A stretch of DNA of 21,307 nt from an uncultured Desulfomonile sp. (GTDB lineage Bacteria; Desulfobacterota; Desulfomonilia; Desulfomonilales; Desulfomonilaceae), in assembly GCA_903853735.1 (NCBI GenBank), contig CAINUH010000539.1:1-21307 (forward strand), in the 5' to 3' direction. The notes below the pieces were generated by a model that was not told where the DNA came from, searched no databases, and saw only the letters and a list, made by a program, of their open reading frames with translations. Position 1 is the stretch's first letter. The number at the start of each line of letters is the position of its first letter. Shown here piece by piece: positions 14,341 through 21,307 of the stretch. Both the position numbers and the translations under genes were made by a program.

Positions 14341-16122
14341 ATGACCGATACAAAGGCTTCATTGGAGTTTAAAGAACTCTTCGATCTCGCTCGAAGCAGG
14401 AGGTACCTGACTTACGATGAGATTAATGAACAGCTTCCCTCCCATGTGGTCGGCGTGCCGCAGATAGATGAACTTCTCATCAGAATCATGGCGGATTACA
14501 ACGTGGAGCTTGTCGCTTCAGAGAAAAAAATCCCAATTTCGGAAAAGAAAATCAGAACCCATGACGATGAGAAACCCGAGGAGGAAGAGGATGACGAAGA
14601 GATTTCCTCGGATCCCGAATCTGTGGTTCGAGGAAACGATCCGGTAAAAATGTATCTCCACGAAATGGGGTGTGTCTCCCTGCTTACTCGGGAAGGTGAG
14701 GTAGAAATTGCTAAAAGGATCGAACAGGGCGAGCAGCAAGTTTTCAGCGTAATTATTGAATGCCCGGTGACCATCAAAGAAGTTCTGGCTTTAGGAGACA
14801 AGCTACAGAAAGGTACCATTCGGCTCAAAGAGGTGATTCGGGGTTTTGAGGAAGAAGAAGTTCCCGATGGGGATGATTCTACCCATGTGGAAAGAGTTCT
14901 CAAGCTTATTGAAGAAATGAAAGAATATGAAGCCAAGTACCAGAGTCTCTTAGCCAAACGGAATTCCCTCGGACCGGTTCCTGACGAAACCCGATTCAAG
15001 CAGGTCGAAGAAGAGGTGACAACGTGCCGCGAACAGGTTGTAACCTGCCTTCGCAACATTAATCTGGCCGGCAACATGATTGAACATATAGCCGGCAAGC
15101 TGAAGTTTCTGGTCCAGAAACTCGAAGCCGGTCGTGACGAATTGTGGGCTGCCGAGTACGAGCTGAAAATGCCGGTCGATAAGGCACAGGAGAAGATCAG
15201 ATTTCTTAAGGGTCTAATAGAAGAGAAAAAACCCATTAAAAAGTACACGAATCTCTCGCCTCACAGGCTCCTGGAACTTGAGAAAAAGCTTGAAAATGGT
15301 TTACGCAAGATACAGAAGCTTCGAGCGGAAGCAGGCATGGACGAAGACAACCTGGTGCGAGCCCTCGAGTCTTGCCGTCAAGGTGAGTACTTGGCCAGAA
15401 GAGCTAAGAGTGAGCTTGTCCAAGCCAATTTGCGACTGGTGGTGAGCATCGCCAAGAAGTATACAAACCGTGGCCTGCAGTTCTTGGATCTCATTCAAGA
15501 GGGCAACATAGGCCTCATGAAAGCTGTCGACAAATTTGAGTACCAACGTGGCTATAAGTTCAGCACCTATGCTACGTGGTGGATCAGGCAGGCGATAACG
15601 AGGGCCATAGCGGATCAGGCGCGAACCATACGTATCCCAGTACACATGATAGAAACCATCAACAAACTGATTCGGACGTCCAGGTATTTGGTCCAAGAAT
15701 ATGGCCGCGAGCCGACTCCAGAGGAAATCGCCGATAAAATGGAATTCCCTCTCGAAAAAGTGAGAAAAGTTCTCAAGATTGCCAAGGAACCTATATCTCT
15801 TGAGACTCCCATTGGAGAGGAGGAAGACTCTCATCTGGGAGATTTCATCGAGGACAAGAAGATATTGTCCCCTTCAGAAGCTGTTGTGGGTATGAGCCTG
15901 ACTGAGCAGACTCGCAAGGTGTTGGCCACCCTTACTCCCAGGGAAGAGAAAGTACTGCGTATGAGGTTTGGCATCGGCGAGAGGGCTGATCATACGCTTG
16001 AGGAAGTGGGTCAGGACTTTGATGTCACGAGAGAACGGATACGGCAGATCGAGGCCAAGGCCTTGAAAAAACTGCGCCACCCCTCACGCAGCAAACGATT
16101 GCGTCCGTTCATTGAAGGCTGA
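14341..16122 (+). CDS. rpoD: RNA polymerase primary sigma factor (sigma-70)
   Basis: The housekeeping sigma factor, directing RNA polymerase to -35/-10 promoters. The product is 593 residues. Region 1.1 is followed by a strongly acidic stretch (about 75-95). Region 1.2 begins [11 protein letters not shown] (100-110). A large non-conserved insertion (about 135-340) matches the long proteobacterial type. Region 2 has [17 protein letters not shown], then [19 protein letters not shown] and [19 protein letters not shown] with Trp413 and Trp414 for -10 melting. Region 4.2 ends [20 protein letters not shown] and the C-terminus. AGGAGA (14325-14330) is 10 bases before the ATG. Coupled with dnaG. No U-tract terminator is visible after the stop, and the next gene starts 46 bases on, so read-through is likely. 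Confidence 0.98.
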   Translation: MTDTKASLEFKELFDLARSRRYLTYDEINEQLPSHVVGVPQIDELLIRIMADYNVELVASEKKIPISEKKIRTHDDEKPEEEEDDEEISSDPESVVRGNDPVKMYLHEMGCVSLLTREGEVEIAKRIEQGEQQVFSVIIECPVTIKEVLALGDKLQKGTIRLKEVIRGFEEEEVPDGDDSTHVERVLKLIEEMKEYEAKYQSLLAKRNSLGPVPDETRFKQVEEEVTTCREQVVTCLRNINLAGNMIEHIAGKLKFLVQKLEAGRDELWAAEYELKMPVDKAQEKIRFLKGLIEEKKPIKKYTNLSPHRLLELEKKLENGLRKIQKLRAEAGMDEDNLVRALESCRQGEYLARRAKSELVQANLRLVVSIAKKYTNRGLQFLDLIQEGNIGLMKAVDKFEYQRGYKFSTYATWWIRQAITRAIADQARTIRIPVHMIETINKLIRTSRYLVQEYGREPTPEEIADKMEFPLEKVRKVLKIAKEPISLETPIGEEEDSHLGDFIEDKKILSPSEAVVGMSLTEQTRKVLATLTPREEKVLRMRFGIGERADHTLEEVGQDFDVTRERIRQIEAKALKKLRHPSRSKRLRPFIEG

Positions 16123-16168
16123 GGCGGCCTTGACCGGACTTGCGTCCCCAAAAAGGTGAAATTCGTCG

Positions 16169-17416
16169 GTGACCTCATATTCACAGGACATGCCCAAGTT
16201 AAGACCTGTAGAGCCGATGCAATTGTCGGTGCAAGGCAGGCAGGTAATAGCTCTCAAAGATCCATTGCAATTGACGGAAAAGATGCTTTTTGTTCGTCGG
16301 GATGCCCTGCCGTTGTTGGCCATGCTGGACGGTAAGCACTCTTTGAGAGATATACAGGCGAACCTGACGGCAAGAGCGGGCCGGATCGTATTTCTTGATG
16401 AAATCCAGGCCATATTGGCACAACTCGACGAGTCCTTCTTGCTTGAAGGAGACCGGTTCAAGAATGCCTTTCGGCAGAGAACGGAAGCTTATCGTCAAAT
16501 GCCTTTCAGGCCTTTTTCACATGCCGGCAAGAGTTACAAGGCAAATCCTATTGAACTTAGAAGCGAACTCAGTTCTTTCTTTGAACCCGTCAACGGAGGC
16601 CCAGGACACCCGAATTTTTTTTCAGACCCGAGACGTCCGGTTGGCATTGTTGCTCCCCACATAGACATACGGGCTGGAAGCAGAAGCTTTGCCAGTGCTT
16701 ATCATGCGCTTGCCTCAGGACAGCCCTCAGATATTTATGTCATTTTCGGCACTGGTCACGCAGGAGTGGAAGCCCTGTTCACTGCCTGCTCTTTGGACTT
16801 TCAGACCCCACTGGGCATTTGTCACACGGACCGCGAACTTCTGGATCTGCTCTCGGAAGAAATGGGCCAAGACGCGGCTTCCGAAGAAATGCTTCACGCC
16901 ACTGAACACGTCATAGAGTTTCAATTGGTATTTCTTCAGTACATGTTTTCGGATCGCCATCAGCTTACCATTCTCCCGGTGCTATGTTCGTTTTCGCATC
17001 ATATTTTTGACTCACATGAATTACTTAGTGAGCAGCGGGAGACATTCGAGCTTTTTTGTAGAGCCTTGAAACAGGCTTGCCGAAAGAGGTCAAAATCAGT
17101 CTGTTTCGTCGCAAGCGCCGACCTTGACCATATCGGTCCTCGTTACGGGGATCATTTCGTGCCTCACCGGGGGACTATAGAACAGGCATTGGGAAAAGAC
17201 GCCGAACTGCTCTATGCTCTGGAGCGAATGGACGTAAACTATTTCATCAGCGGTGTGGCCAAAGACGGCGACGCGAGACGCATTTGCGGTTTCTCGCCCA
17301 TCACAGCCATGATGCACTGCATGGAGGCTCACGAAGGCAAACTCCTGAGTCTCGACTATGCCCAAGTCGATGACAGGAGTTCGTTCGTCAGTTTCGCATC
17401 AATGATCTTTCATTGA
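16169..17416 (+). CDS. MEMO-family (AmmeMemoRadiSam system B) protein with PqqD-like N-terminal domain
   Basis: The product is 415 residues in two parts. Residues 25-100 resemble the PqqD winged-helix fold (GKHSLRDIQANLTARAG, then DEIQAILAQLDESFLLEG). Residues 155-415 are a MEMO-like, extradiol-dioxygenase-related domain: VAPHIDIRAG (161-170, His164), VIFGTGHAG (191-199, His197), TEHVIEFQLVFLQY (245-258), ILPVLCSF (268-275), SADLDHIGPRYGD (316-328) and GFSPITAMMHCM (374-385). The human MEMO1 copper-site Cys is not obvious; Asp/His occupy that segment. In other genomes this family sits beside AMMECR1 and a radical SAM gene, but neither is here. The start is GTG at 16169, with AAGGTGA (16154-16160) at good spacing. 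The ATG seven codons later has its purines only one base away. The biochemical role is unknown. Confidence 0.82.
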   Translation: MTSYSQDMPKLRPVEPMQLSVQGRQVIALKDPLQLTEKMLFVRRDALPLLAMLDGKHSLRDIQANLTARAGRIVFLDEIQAILAQLDESFLLEGDRFKNAFRQRTEAYRQMPFRPFSHAGKSYKANPIELRSELSSFFEPVNGGPGHPNFFSDPRRPVGIVAPHIDIRAGSRSFASAYHALASGQPSDIYVIFGTGHAGVEALFTACSLDFQTPLGICHTDRELLDLLSEEMGQDAASEEMLHATEHVIEFQLVFLQYMFSDRHQLTILPVLCSFSHHIFDSHELLSEQRETFELFCRALKQACRKRSKSVCFVASADLDHIGPRYGDHFVPHRGTIEQALGKDAELLYALERMDVNYFISGVAKDGDARRICGFSPITAMMHCMEAHEGKLLSLDYAQVDDRSSFVSFASMIFH

Positions 17417-17458
17417 AATTAGTCCCCTTAGTCCTGCTGAACAGGTCTTGCGCCAGTC

Positions 17459-18187
17459 TCAATCGCAACAAACAACCACACAAGTAATATTGTCAGTTCC
17501 GCCCTTCTGGTTGGCGCGCTCTACCAGACGTTTGCAGGCGTCCTCGGGTGAAGGAGCTTTGAGCACAATGCTCAGCAGTTCTGGGTCGGCGAGCATTTCC
17601 GTTAGCCCGTCCGAACACAAGAGAATACAGTCGTTTTCCTCTACCGAGTGCTGAGAGACGGCAGGCTGGATGCCGTCTTTTGTCCCCAGCGCCATGGAGA
17701 CCACGTGACGCATTGGATGAAACCTCGCCCGGTCAGGGGCGATCAAACCTTCGGCTACCCATTGAGCTACCAATGAATGGTCTTCAGTAAGTCGGATGAT
17801 GTCGTTCGATCTGATAAGGTAAGCCCGACTGTCACCCACGTGTCCGATCCAGACCAGATTTTCTCTAAACAACGCCACCACAACAGTCGTCCCCATGCCT
17901 TTCCAAGCGGGCACATGTTCAGACATAGCCCAGATGACTTCGTTAGCCCCGAGAAGAGCTTCCTCAATAATAACAAAGATGTCTTCAGAGAGGTCAAGTC
18001 CGGCTTTCGCCAGCTTTGAGACCTCCCGGACCGCCAGGTCACTCGCAACTTCACCAGCATTGTGCCCACCCATGCCGTCGGCAACTATGAACAGTCCTGA
18101 TACTCCGTCTACAAAAAGGTTGTCCTGGTTGGCGCTCCTCACCATACCAACGTGCGTTTGATATCCAATTCTCAAGTTCCTGTTCAT
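17459..18187 (-). CDS. PP2C-family serine/threonine protein phosphatase (Stp/PrpC type)
   Basis: Metal-dependent dephosphorylation of Ser/Thr phosphoproteins in the cytoplasm. A 242-residue minimal PP2C with every motif: RSANQDN (17-23, Asp22), VADGMGGHNAGEVAS (35-49, Asp37), GMGTTVV (97-103), IGHVGDSRAYL (114-124, Asp119), LTEDHS (133-138), LLCSDGLTEML (189-199, Asp193) and GGTDNIT (229-235, Asp232). It has no membrane or sensory domain. Such phosphatases usually partner a Hanks-type kinase, but none is visible here. The gene converges on the MEMO gene with a 42-base gap and diverges from the AAA+ ATPase, which may share its control region. The ribosome site is weak. A hairpin flanked by 7-base direct repeats lies 9 bases upstream of the ATG. 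Confidence 0.95.
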   Translation of the reverse strand: MNRNLRIGYQTHVGMVRSANQDNLFVDGVSGLFIVADGMGGHNAGEVASDLAVREVSKLAKAGLDLSEDIFVIIEEALLGANEVIWAMSEHVPAWKGMGTTVVVALFRENLVWIGHVGDSRAYLIRSNDIIRLTEDHSLVAQWVAEGLIAPDRARFHPMRHVVSMALGTKDGIQPAVSQHSVEENDCILLCSDGLTEMLADPELLSIVLKAPSPEDACKRLVERANQKGGTDNITCVVVCCD

Positions 18188-18196
18188 GGATCACAG

Positions 18197-18230
18197 CCTG
18201 GAAAACCGTCTCCGTTGACGGTTCCTGGAA
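18197..18230. repeat. hairpin precisely flanked by 7-base direct repeats
   Basis: CCTGGAA (18197-18203), AACCGTC (18204-18210), six-base loop TCCGTT, GACGGTT (18217-18223), CCTGGAA (18224-18230). The inner arms are perfect complements and the outer copies are identical direct repeats with no gap. On the minus strand it would be in the 5' leader of the phosphatase mRNA, or in its promoter as an operator. Confidence 0.5.
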
Positions 18231-18515
18231 TTACGGAAAGCAACCCACCACATATTTCAATCACGGCCCGGTAATATAAGCTCCTGCTTGATGAACGATT
18301 GTACCGAGTTCATGCTTATGATCCGGAGCCCCAAGGCTCGCCGCAGCAAACCACTCAAGCGTACTTCAGGACGACAGATCCTGGTTCAGTAACATTCTAC
18401 CATTGCCATTTCCGACTTTCCATCGTTTACCACACTCGAACACTATCTGTTCGTGGGTACAAGATTCCACACCCAGGAACAAGTTGCTCAAATTGGTGAC
18501 ATAAATGACCAGGGC

Positions 18516-18544
18516 TTGACACCCTTGGCGATAACCGTTAAGAC
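18516..18544 (+). promoter_or_regulatory. promoter for the AAA+ ATPase gene
   Basis: A perfect -35 TTGACA (18516-18521), a 17-base spacer and a weak -10 TAAGAC (18539-18544). It is well placed about 65 bases before the ATPase start. A consensus -35 with a poor -10 matches the style of the promoter at 7027-7055. Confidence 0.45.
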
Positions 18545-18608
18545 GGCATCTCAGCACGGATGTTCCCGGCCGCGGGGATTTCCGTCTTATTTTTTTGCGG
18601 AGGATCTT

Positions 18609-19688
18609 ATGGAAATAGTGGCTAATATTCCCAGTCCGGAGGAGTGTGCGTCCTGGATCCTGGAATACAGCGGCAACAAATTTGAGCCTGAGATTGCTCA
18701 GGATCTGTGGCTGAACATATTACAAAACAAGTGGTTCTTGTCGGAAAAGCTCGGTCGGGACGTGGGCATAAAGGTTGCCTGCCTGGATCTCATAGAAAAC
18801 ACCGAATCAATAGCAGGGGAATTGCGGGACAACGAGAACGCCCGCATTCTGAGAAATCTCGGTGCCAGAATGGTGGATCGTTCAGTATGGGACACCATTT
18901 CAGAATCCCAGCCTCCGAAAAAGATTGTTAAGCGACGGATTATTCTGCCGCTTACCGAGGTGGATCTCGCACTCAAGCACGGCGTAGTGCCTCACAGGAC
19001 AATAATCTTCTTCGGACCGCCGGGTACCGGCAAGACTCATTTTGTCAGGGCTATAGCAGGCATTCTGCAGTGGTGGTACATCGAAGTCAGTCCCAGCGAT
19101 CTCATGGCTGATGGTCAAGACCGTATGGGACGTAATCTGAAACAACTGATGGAAGAAACGGCAAGTCTGGACGAAGCCGTCGTATTTATAGACGAATTCG
19201 AGGAAATTGCGGGAAATCGAGACCAAGCATCGCGCATAGACAAATCGATCACCAACGAATTTCTCAAGCAGGTGCCACTGCTCAAAAGACGGGCAGGGAA
19301 AATCCTCTTTGTGTGTGCAACAAACTACATTCGTGAACTCGACGCAGCACTCTTAAGGCCGGGCCGTTTCGATTGCATCATCCCCGTGGGAGGCCTGGAC
19401 ATTCAGGGCCGTCGGACCATTTTCGAATACTATCTTTCCAGGACAAATTACGGCGATGTGGACGTGACCAAGATAGTGTGCATGATGCCTCTTTTCACAC
19501 CCGCTGATATAGAGTATCTGTTCCAGAAGGTTACCCAGGCTGCGTTCGAAAAAGAGTTGCAAACTGGAAAAGATTACAAGCTGACCACAGACACTTTCAT
19601 GGAAATGGTGCCCAAAGTCAGGCCATCCCTAACTGAAGAGATTATCACGCAATTCGAGGCTGATTGTCGCGATTATACAAGATACTAA
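18609..19688 (+). CDS. AAA+ ATPase (FtsH/Cdc48-like module) with novel N-terminal domain
   Basis: The product is 359 residues. The C-terminal two-thirds is a classical AAA module: Walker A GPPGTGKT (136-143), Walker B VVFIDE (191-196), sensor 1 ATN (237-239), arginine fingers in LLRPGRFD (249-255), and a lid helix FTPADIEYLFQKV (296-308). There is no protease domain, zinc site or membrane segment, so it is not FtsH. The N-terminal 110 residues are helical and not a standard AAA adaptor. They contain KWFLSEKLGRDVG (41-53), similar to a segment I recall from DUF4032 proteins. I chose ATG 18609 because GGAGG (18598-18602) lies at good spacing; a longer frame from 18453 has no ribosome site. It probably remodels a protein partner. 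Its neighbours are a divergent PP2C phosphatase and a downstream exported protease. Substrate unknown. Confidence 0.85.
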   Translation: MEIVANIPSPEECASWILEYSGNKFEPEIAQDLWLNILQNKWFLSEKLGRDVGIKVACLDLIENTESIAGELRDNENARILRNLGARMVDRSVWDTISESQPPKKIVKRRIILPLTEVDLALKHGVVPHRTIIFFGPPGTGKTHFVRAIAGILQWWYIEVSPSDLMADGQDRMGRNLKQLMEETASLDEAVVFIDEFEEIAGNRDQASRIDKSITNEFLKQVPLLKRRAGKILFVCATNYIRELDAALLRPGRFDCIIPVGGLDIQGRRTIFEYYLSRTNYGDVDVTKIVCMMPLFTPADIEYLFQKVTQAAFEKELQTGKDYKLTTDTFMEMVPKVRPSLTEEIITQFEADCRDYTRY

Positions 19689-19799
19689 AGGGTTCGTGAG
19701 TAGAATTTCGCTACATGCTAAATTAGTCAGGAATTGGATCCGGCGCTTCATGAGTCTTGATACAGACTTTAGGATCCGGACTCCGAGGAACAACGAAGA

Positions 19800-21307
19800 A
19801 TGAACCAATTACCGCGCATGTTGGTCTTCATTGTGTCACTCTTGTCATTCGCTCAGGCCTGTTGGGCCGACCAGCCCGACTCATTAATCGAGACTCAGGT
19901 TTTGCGCCTTCTGGCTACAAAATACTCGGGGTACTATCACAAGCCATGGAAAACTCCTGACTTCACTACAGTCAAAGGCAGCGCGTTCTTATTCAAAGAT
20001 GACAAAAACTTTCCCGGGCAGAGAGGACTGATCCTGACCAATGCACACGCAGTTTCCATGGCACAGAGCATACGGGTCTCAAATGGTCGTGAGAAGAGAC
20101 AATACAGTGTGTACCCGCTAGGAGTGTGCGATTCTGCGGATTTTGCCGTGCTCCGGATGGACCCCGGGGATCTGGCGGCTTACGAGCGCATCAACGGCCC
20201 GGTTATCCCGCTGGAACTCGGAGACAGCGACGTCCTTCGTGTAGGGGATAAAGTCACTGGATGGGGCTATCCGTTGGGTGGCGAGCGGCTCAGTAAGTCG
20301 GAGCAAGGGGAGATCAGCCGGATAGAAGTGAGCCAATATGCTTACTCGTTAGACCGCTGGCTCATGGTCCAGGCATCCCTCCAGCAAAATAGGGGTAATT
20401 CGGGAGGGCCGGTACTCAAGGATGGAAAAGTTGTCGGGATAGCGTTCCAGGGGATGCGGACAAGCGACAGAATCAATTTTTTCATTCCCATCAATCTTGT
20501 GAAAGATGTCATACCGGTCCTGAACAAGCAGGAAATGATTCCCCGCTGGGCATACGTGGTCCAGGCAATGTTTCCGAGACTAAAAGAATTCTACAATCTG
20601 GAACCGGACCAAGGAGGTGTCCTACTGGACTACATAACTCCAGGTGGAGGTCCTCACAAGTTCGGACTATTAAACAATGACATTCTGCTTGAGATAGATG
20701 GGCATGAAATAGATAACTACGGAGAAATTTACTTTTCACCTCTCGGTCAGAAGATTTATTTCGGGGAAATTTTGAACCGCAAAAAGGTGGGAGATCAGTT
20801 AGCGCTAAAGGTCATACGGGAGGGTAAGGTTCTGGAGATCAGGGGAGAAGTTACCCCAGGCCTGCCCAGGCTTGTGCCCAGGATCTTTACGCCGGCAAAT
20901 TACTTTATTTACTGTGGTATTGGGTTTGTCGAACTGACACTCAATTGCATCGACAATCTTGGAAAATCAGGAGACATCTTTAGGGCCAAGTACCAGGACG
21001 AATTTCCAGAGGAACCGTACCACAAAATCGTGTTAATATCCGAGATATTTCCAGAATTCGGACTGGTAGACACTTCCACATATCTCAAGCGCGTAACAAA
21101 GATTGACGGCTACCCCGTGCTCAATGTCGAGAGCCTTTATAACACCATTGAGTCCCTGGCAAAAGAGGGTCGAAAAAGGGCGCTTCTCGAATTGGATGGC
21201 TGGGTTCAACTGCCTCTGGACCTGGAACGAGCCCGAGACCTCGATTCCACTGTCAAGGAGAAGTACGGAATACTCTACATGAAGACCCCCGGCAGATTCA
21301 GCAGGTA
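19800..21307 (+). CDS. exported trypsin-like serine protease with PDZ domains (partial)
   Basis: At least 502 residues, running off the right edge with no stop. Residues 1-23 are a signal peptide, likely cut at CWA/DQ. The S1C/HtrA-like protease domain has His83 in LTNAHAV (79-85), Asp114 in DSADFAVL (111-118) and Ser201 in NRGNSGGPV (197-205). It is thus a complete triad of a DegP/Deg-type enzyme in the periplasm or envelope. A PDZ-like region follows (about 250-352: GGVLLDYITPGG, then NNDILLEIDGHEI). A second, more divergent PDZ-like segment begins near 365. This two-PDZ layout is closer to plant Deg9-like proteases than to E. coli DegP, but that is a motif impression. The ATG at 19800 has GAGGA (19785-19789) at good spacing. 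It lies 111 bases after the AAA+ gene, possibly co-transcribed. Direct repeats GGATCCGG occur at 19736-19743 and 19772-19779 in its leader. Confidence 0.85.
   Translation, partial: MNQLPRMLVFIVSLLSFAQACWADQPDSLIETQVLRLLATKYSGYYHKPWKTPDFTTVKGSAFLFKDDKNFPGQRGLILTNAHAVSMAQSIRVSNGREKRQYSVYPLGVCDSADFAVLRMDPGDLAAYERINGPVIPLELGDSDVLRVGDKVTGWGYPLGGERLSKSEQGEISRIEVSQYAYSLDRWLMVQASLQQNRGNSGGPVLKDGKVVGIAFQGMRTSDRINFFIPINLVKDVIPVLNKQEMIPRWAYVVQAMFPRLKEFYNLEPDQGGVLLDYITPGGGPHKFGLLNNDILLEIDGHEIDNYGEIYFSPLGQKIYFGEILNRKKVGDQLALKVIREGKVLEIRGEVTPGLPRLVPRIFTPANYFIYCGIGFVELTLNCIDNLGKSGDIFRAKYQDEFPEEPYHKIVLISEIFPEFGLVDTSTYLKRVTKIDGYPVLNVESLYNTIESLAKEGRKRALLELDGWVQLPLDLERARDLDSTVKEKYGILYMKTPGRFSR

Larger units (their letters stand above)
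18188..18608. other. divergent control region between PP2C and AAA+ genes
   Basis: A 421-base gap with no credible gene. It holds the hairpin with direct repeats (18197-18230) beside the phosphatase gene and a promoter (18516-18544) for the ATPase. On the minus strand a TATATT (18276-18281 region) could be a -10 for the phosphatase, but it lacks a matching -35. Frames in the ATPase direction upstream of 18609 have no ribosome site and look spurious. Confidence 0.45.

Noticed and set aside
14496..15248. 250-codon minus-strand Ser-rich frame
   Set aside because: Antisense to rpoD; the Ser bias comes from the complement of Glu/Lys-rich codons.
18453..18608. N-terminal extension of the AAA+ protein from an upstream ATG
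   Set aside because: No ribosome site at 18453. The extension overlaps the likely promoter, and GGAGG stands at ideal distance from ATG 18609.
19736..19779. Direct repeats GGATCCGG, 36 bases apart, before the protease gene
   Set aside because: Only 8 bases long and with no further copies nearby. Noted in the gene entry but not strong enough for a separate claim.
1..21307. tRNA genes, CRISPR arrays, insertion sequences, attachment sites
   Set aside because: I looked for T-arm motifs, regularly spaced repeats, transposase or integrase motifs and paired terminal repeats, and found none.

Overview
The window reads as chromosomal DNA from a mesophilic bacterium of about 50% GC. It is probably a member of the Desulfobacterota (former Deltaproteobacteria), perhaps near Desulfomonile or the Syntrophobacterales. 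That placement is inferred from the gene set: an unlinked hisA-hisF pair, MutS2 with an Smr domain, a dnaG-rpoD pair, a MEMO/AmmeMemoRadiSam-B protein behind rpoD, a stand-alone acyl-CoA dehydrogenase, and an XRE-cupin regulator. I saw no transposase, integrase, CRISPR array, tRNA or rRNA.

Layout. Bases 1-742 hold one doubtful small ORF, possibly the 3' end of a gene cut by the window edge, and a terminator-like hairpin. Bases 743-2956 (minus) encode a GH77 4-alpha-glucanotransferase (malQ) with a TTG start. Bases 3380-5218 (plus) encode an acyl-CoA dehydrogenase and an XRE-cupin regulator, each with its own upstream signals. Bases 5219-5656 hold no credible protein gene. They do hold a strongly structured RNA candidate ending in a textbook intrinsic terminator, followed by a hairpin directly before an SDR/FabG-type reductase (5657-6409).

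Bases 6410-7153 are a 744-base non-coding stretch rich in inverted repeats, with two promoter-like elements. They lead into two small exported proline/cysteine-rich proteins (7154-7678 and 7751-8104) that share a duplicated translation-start block and a Cys-Gly-Pro motif. This operon ends at a bidirectional terminator at 8124-8152.

From 8172 to 17416 the window is housekeeping: hisA-hisF (histidine biosynthesis, start and stop overlapping), mutS2, dnaG, rpoD and a MEMO-family protein with a PqqD-like N-terminus. PP2C phosphatase (17459-18187, minus) converges on the MEMO gene. It diverges from an AAA+ ATPase (18609-19688), which is followed by an exported trypsin-like PDZ protease that runs off the right edge.

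The most novel-looking material is the structured RNA at 5341-5515, and the exported Cys/Pro-rich pair with its elaborate leader at 6825-8152. The AAA+ ATPase / PP2C / protease cluster at the right end is a weaker candidate for an uncharacterised signalling or proteostasis module. All structures were folded by eye and all family assignments come from motifs, not from database searches.
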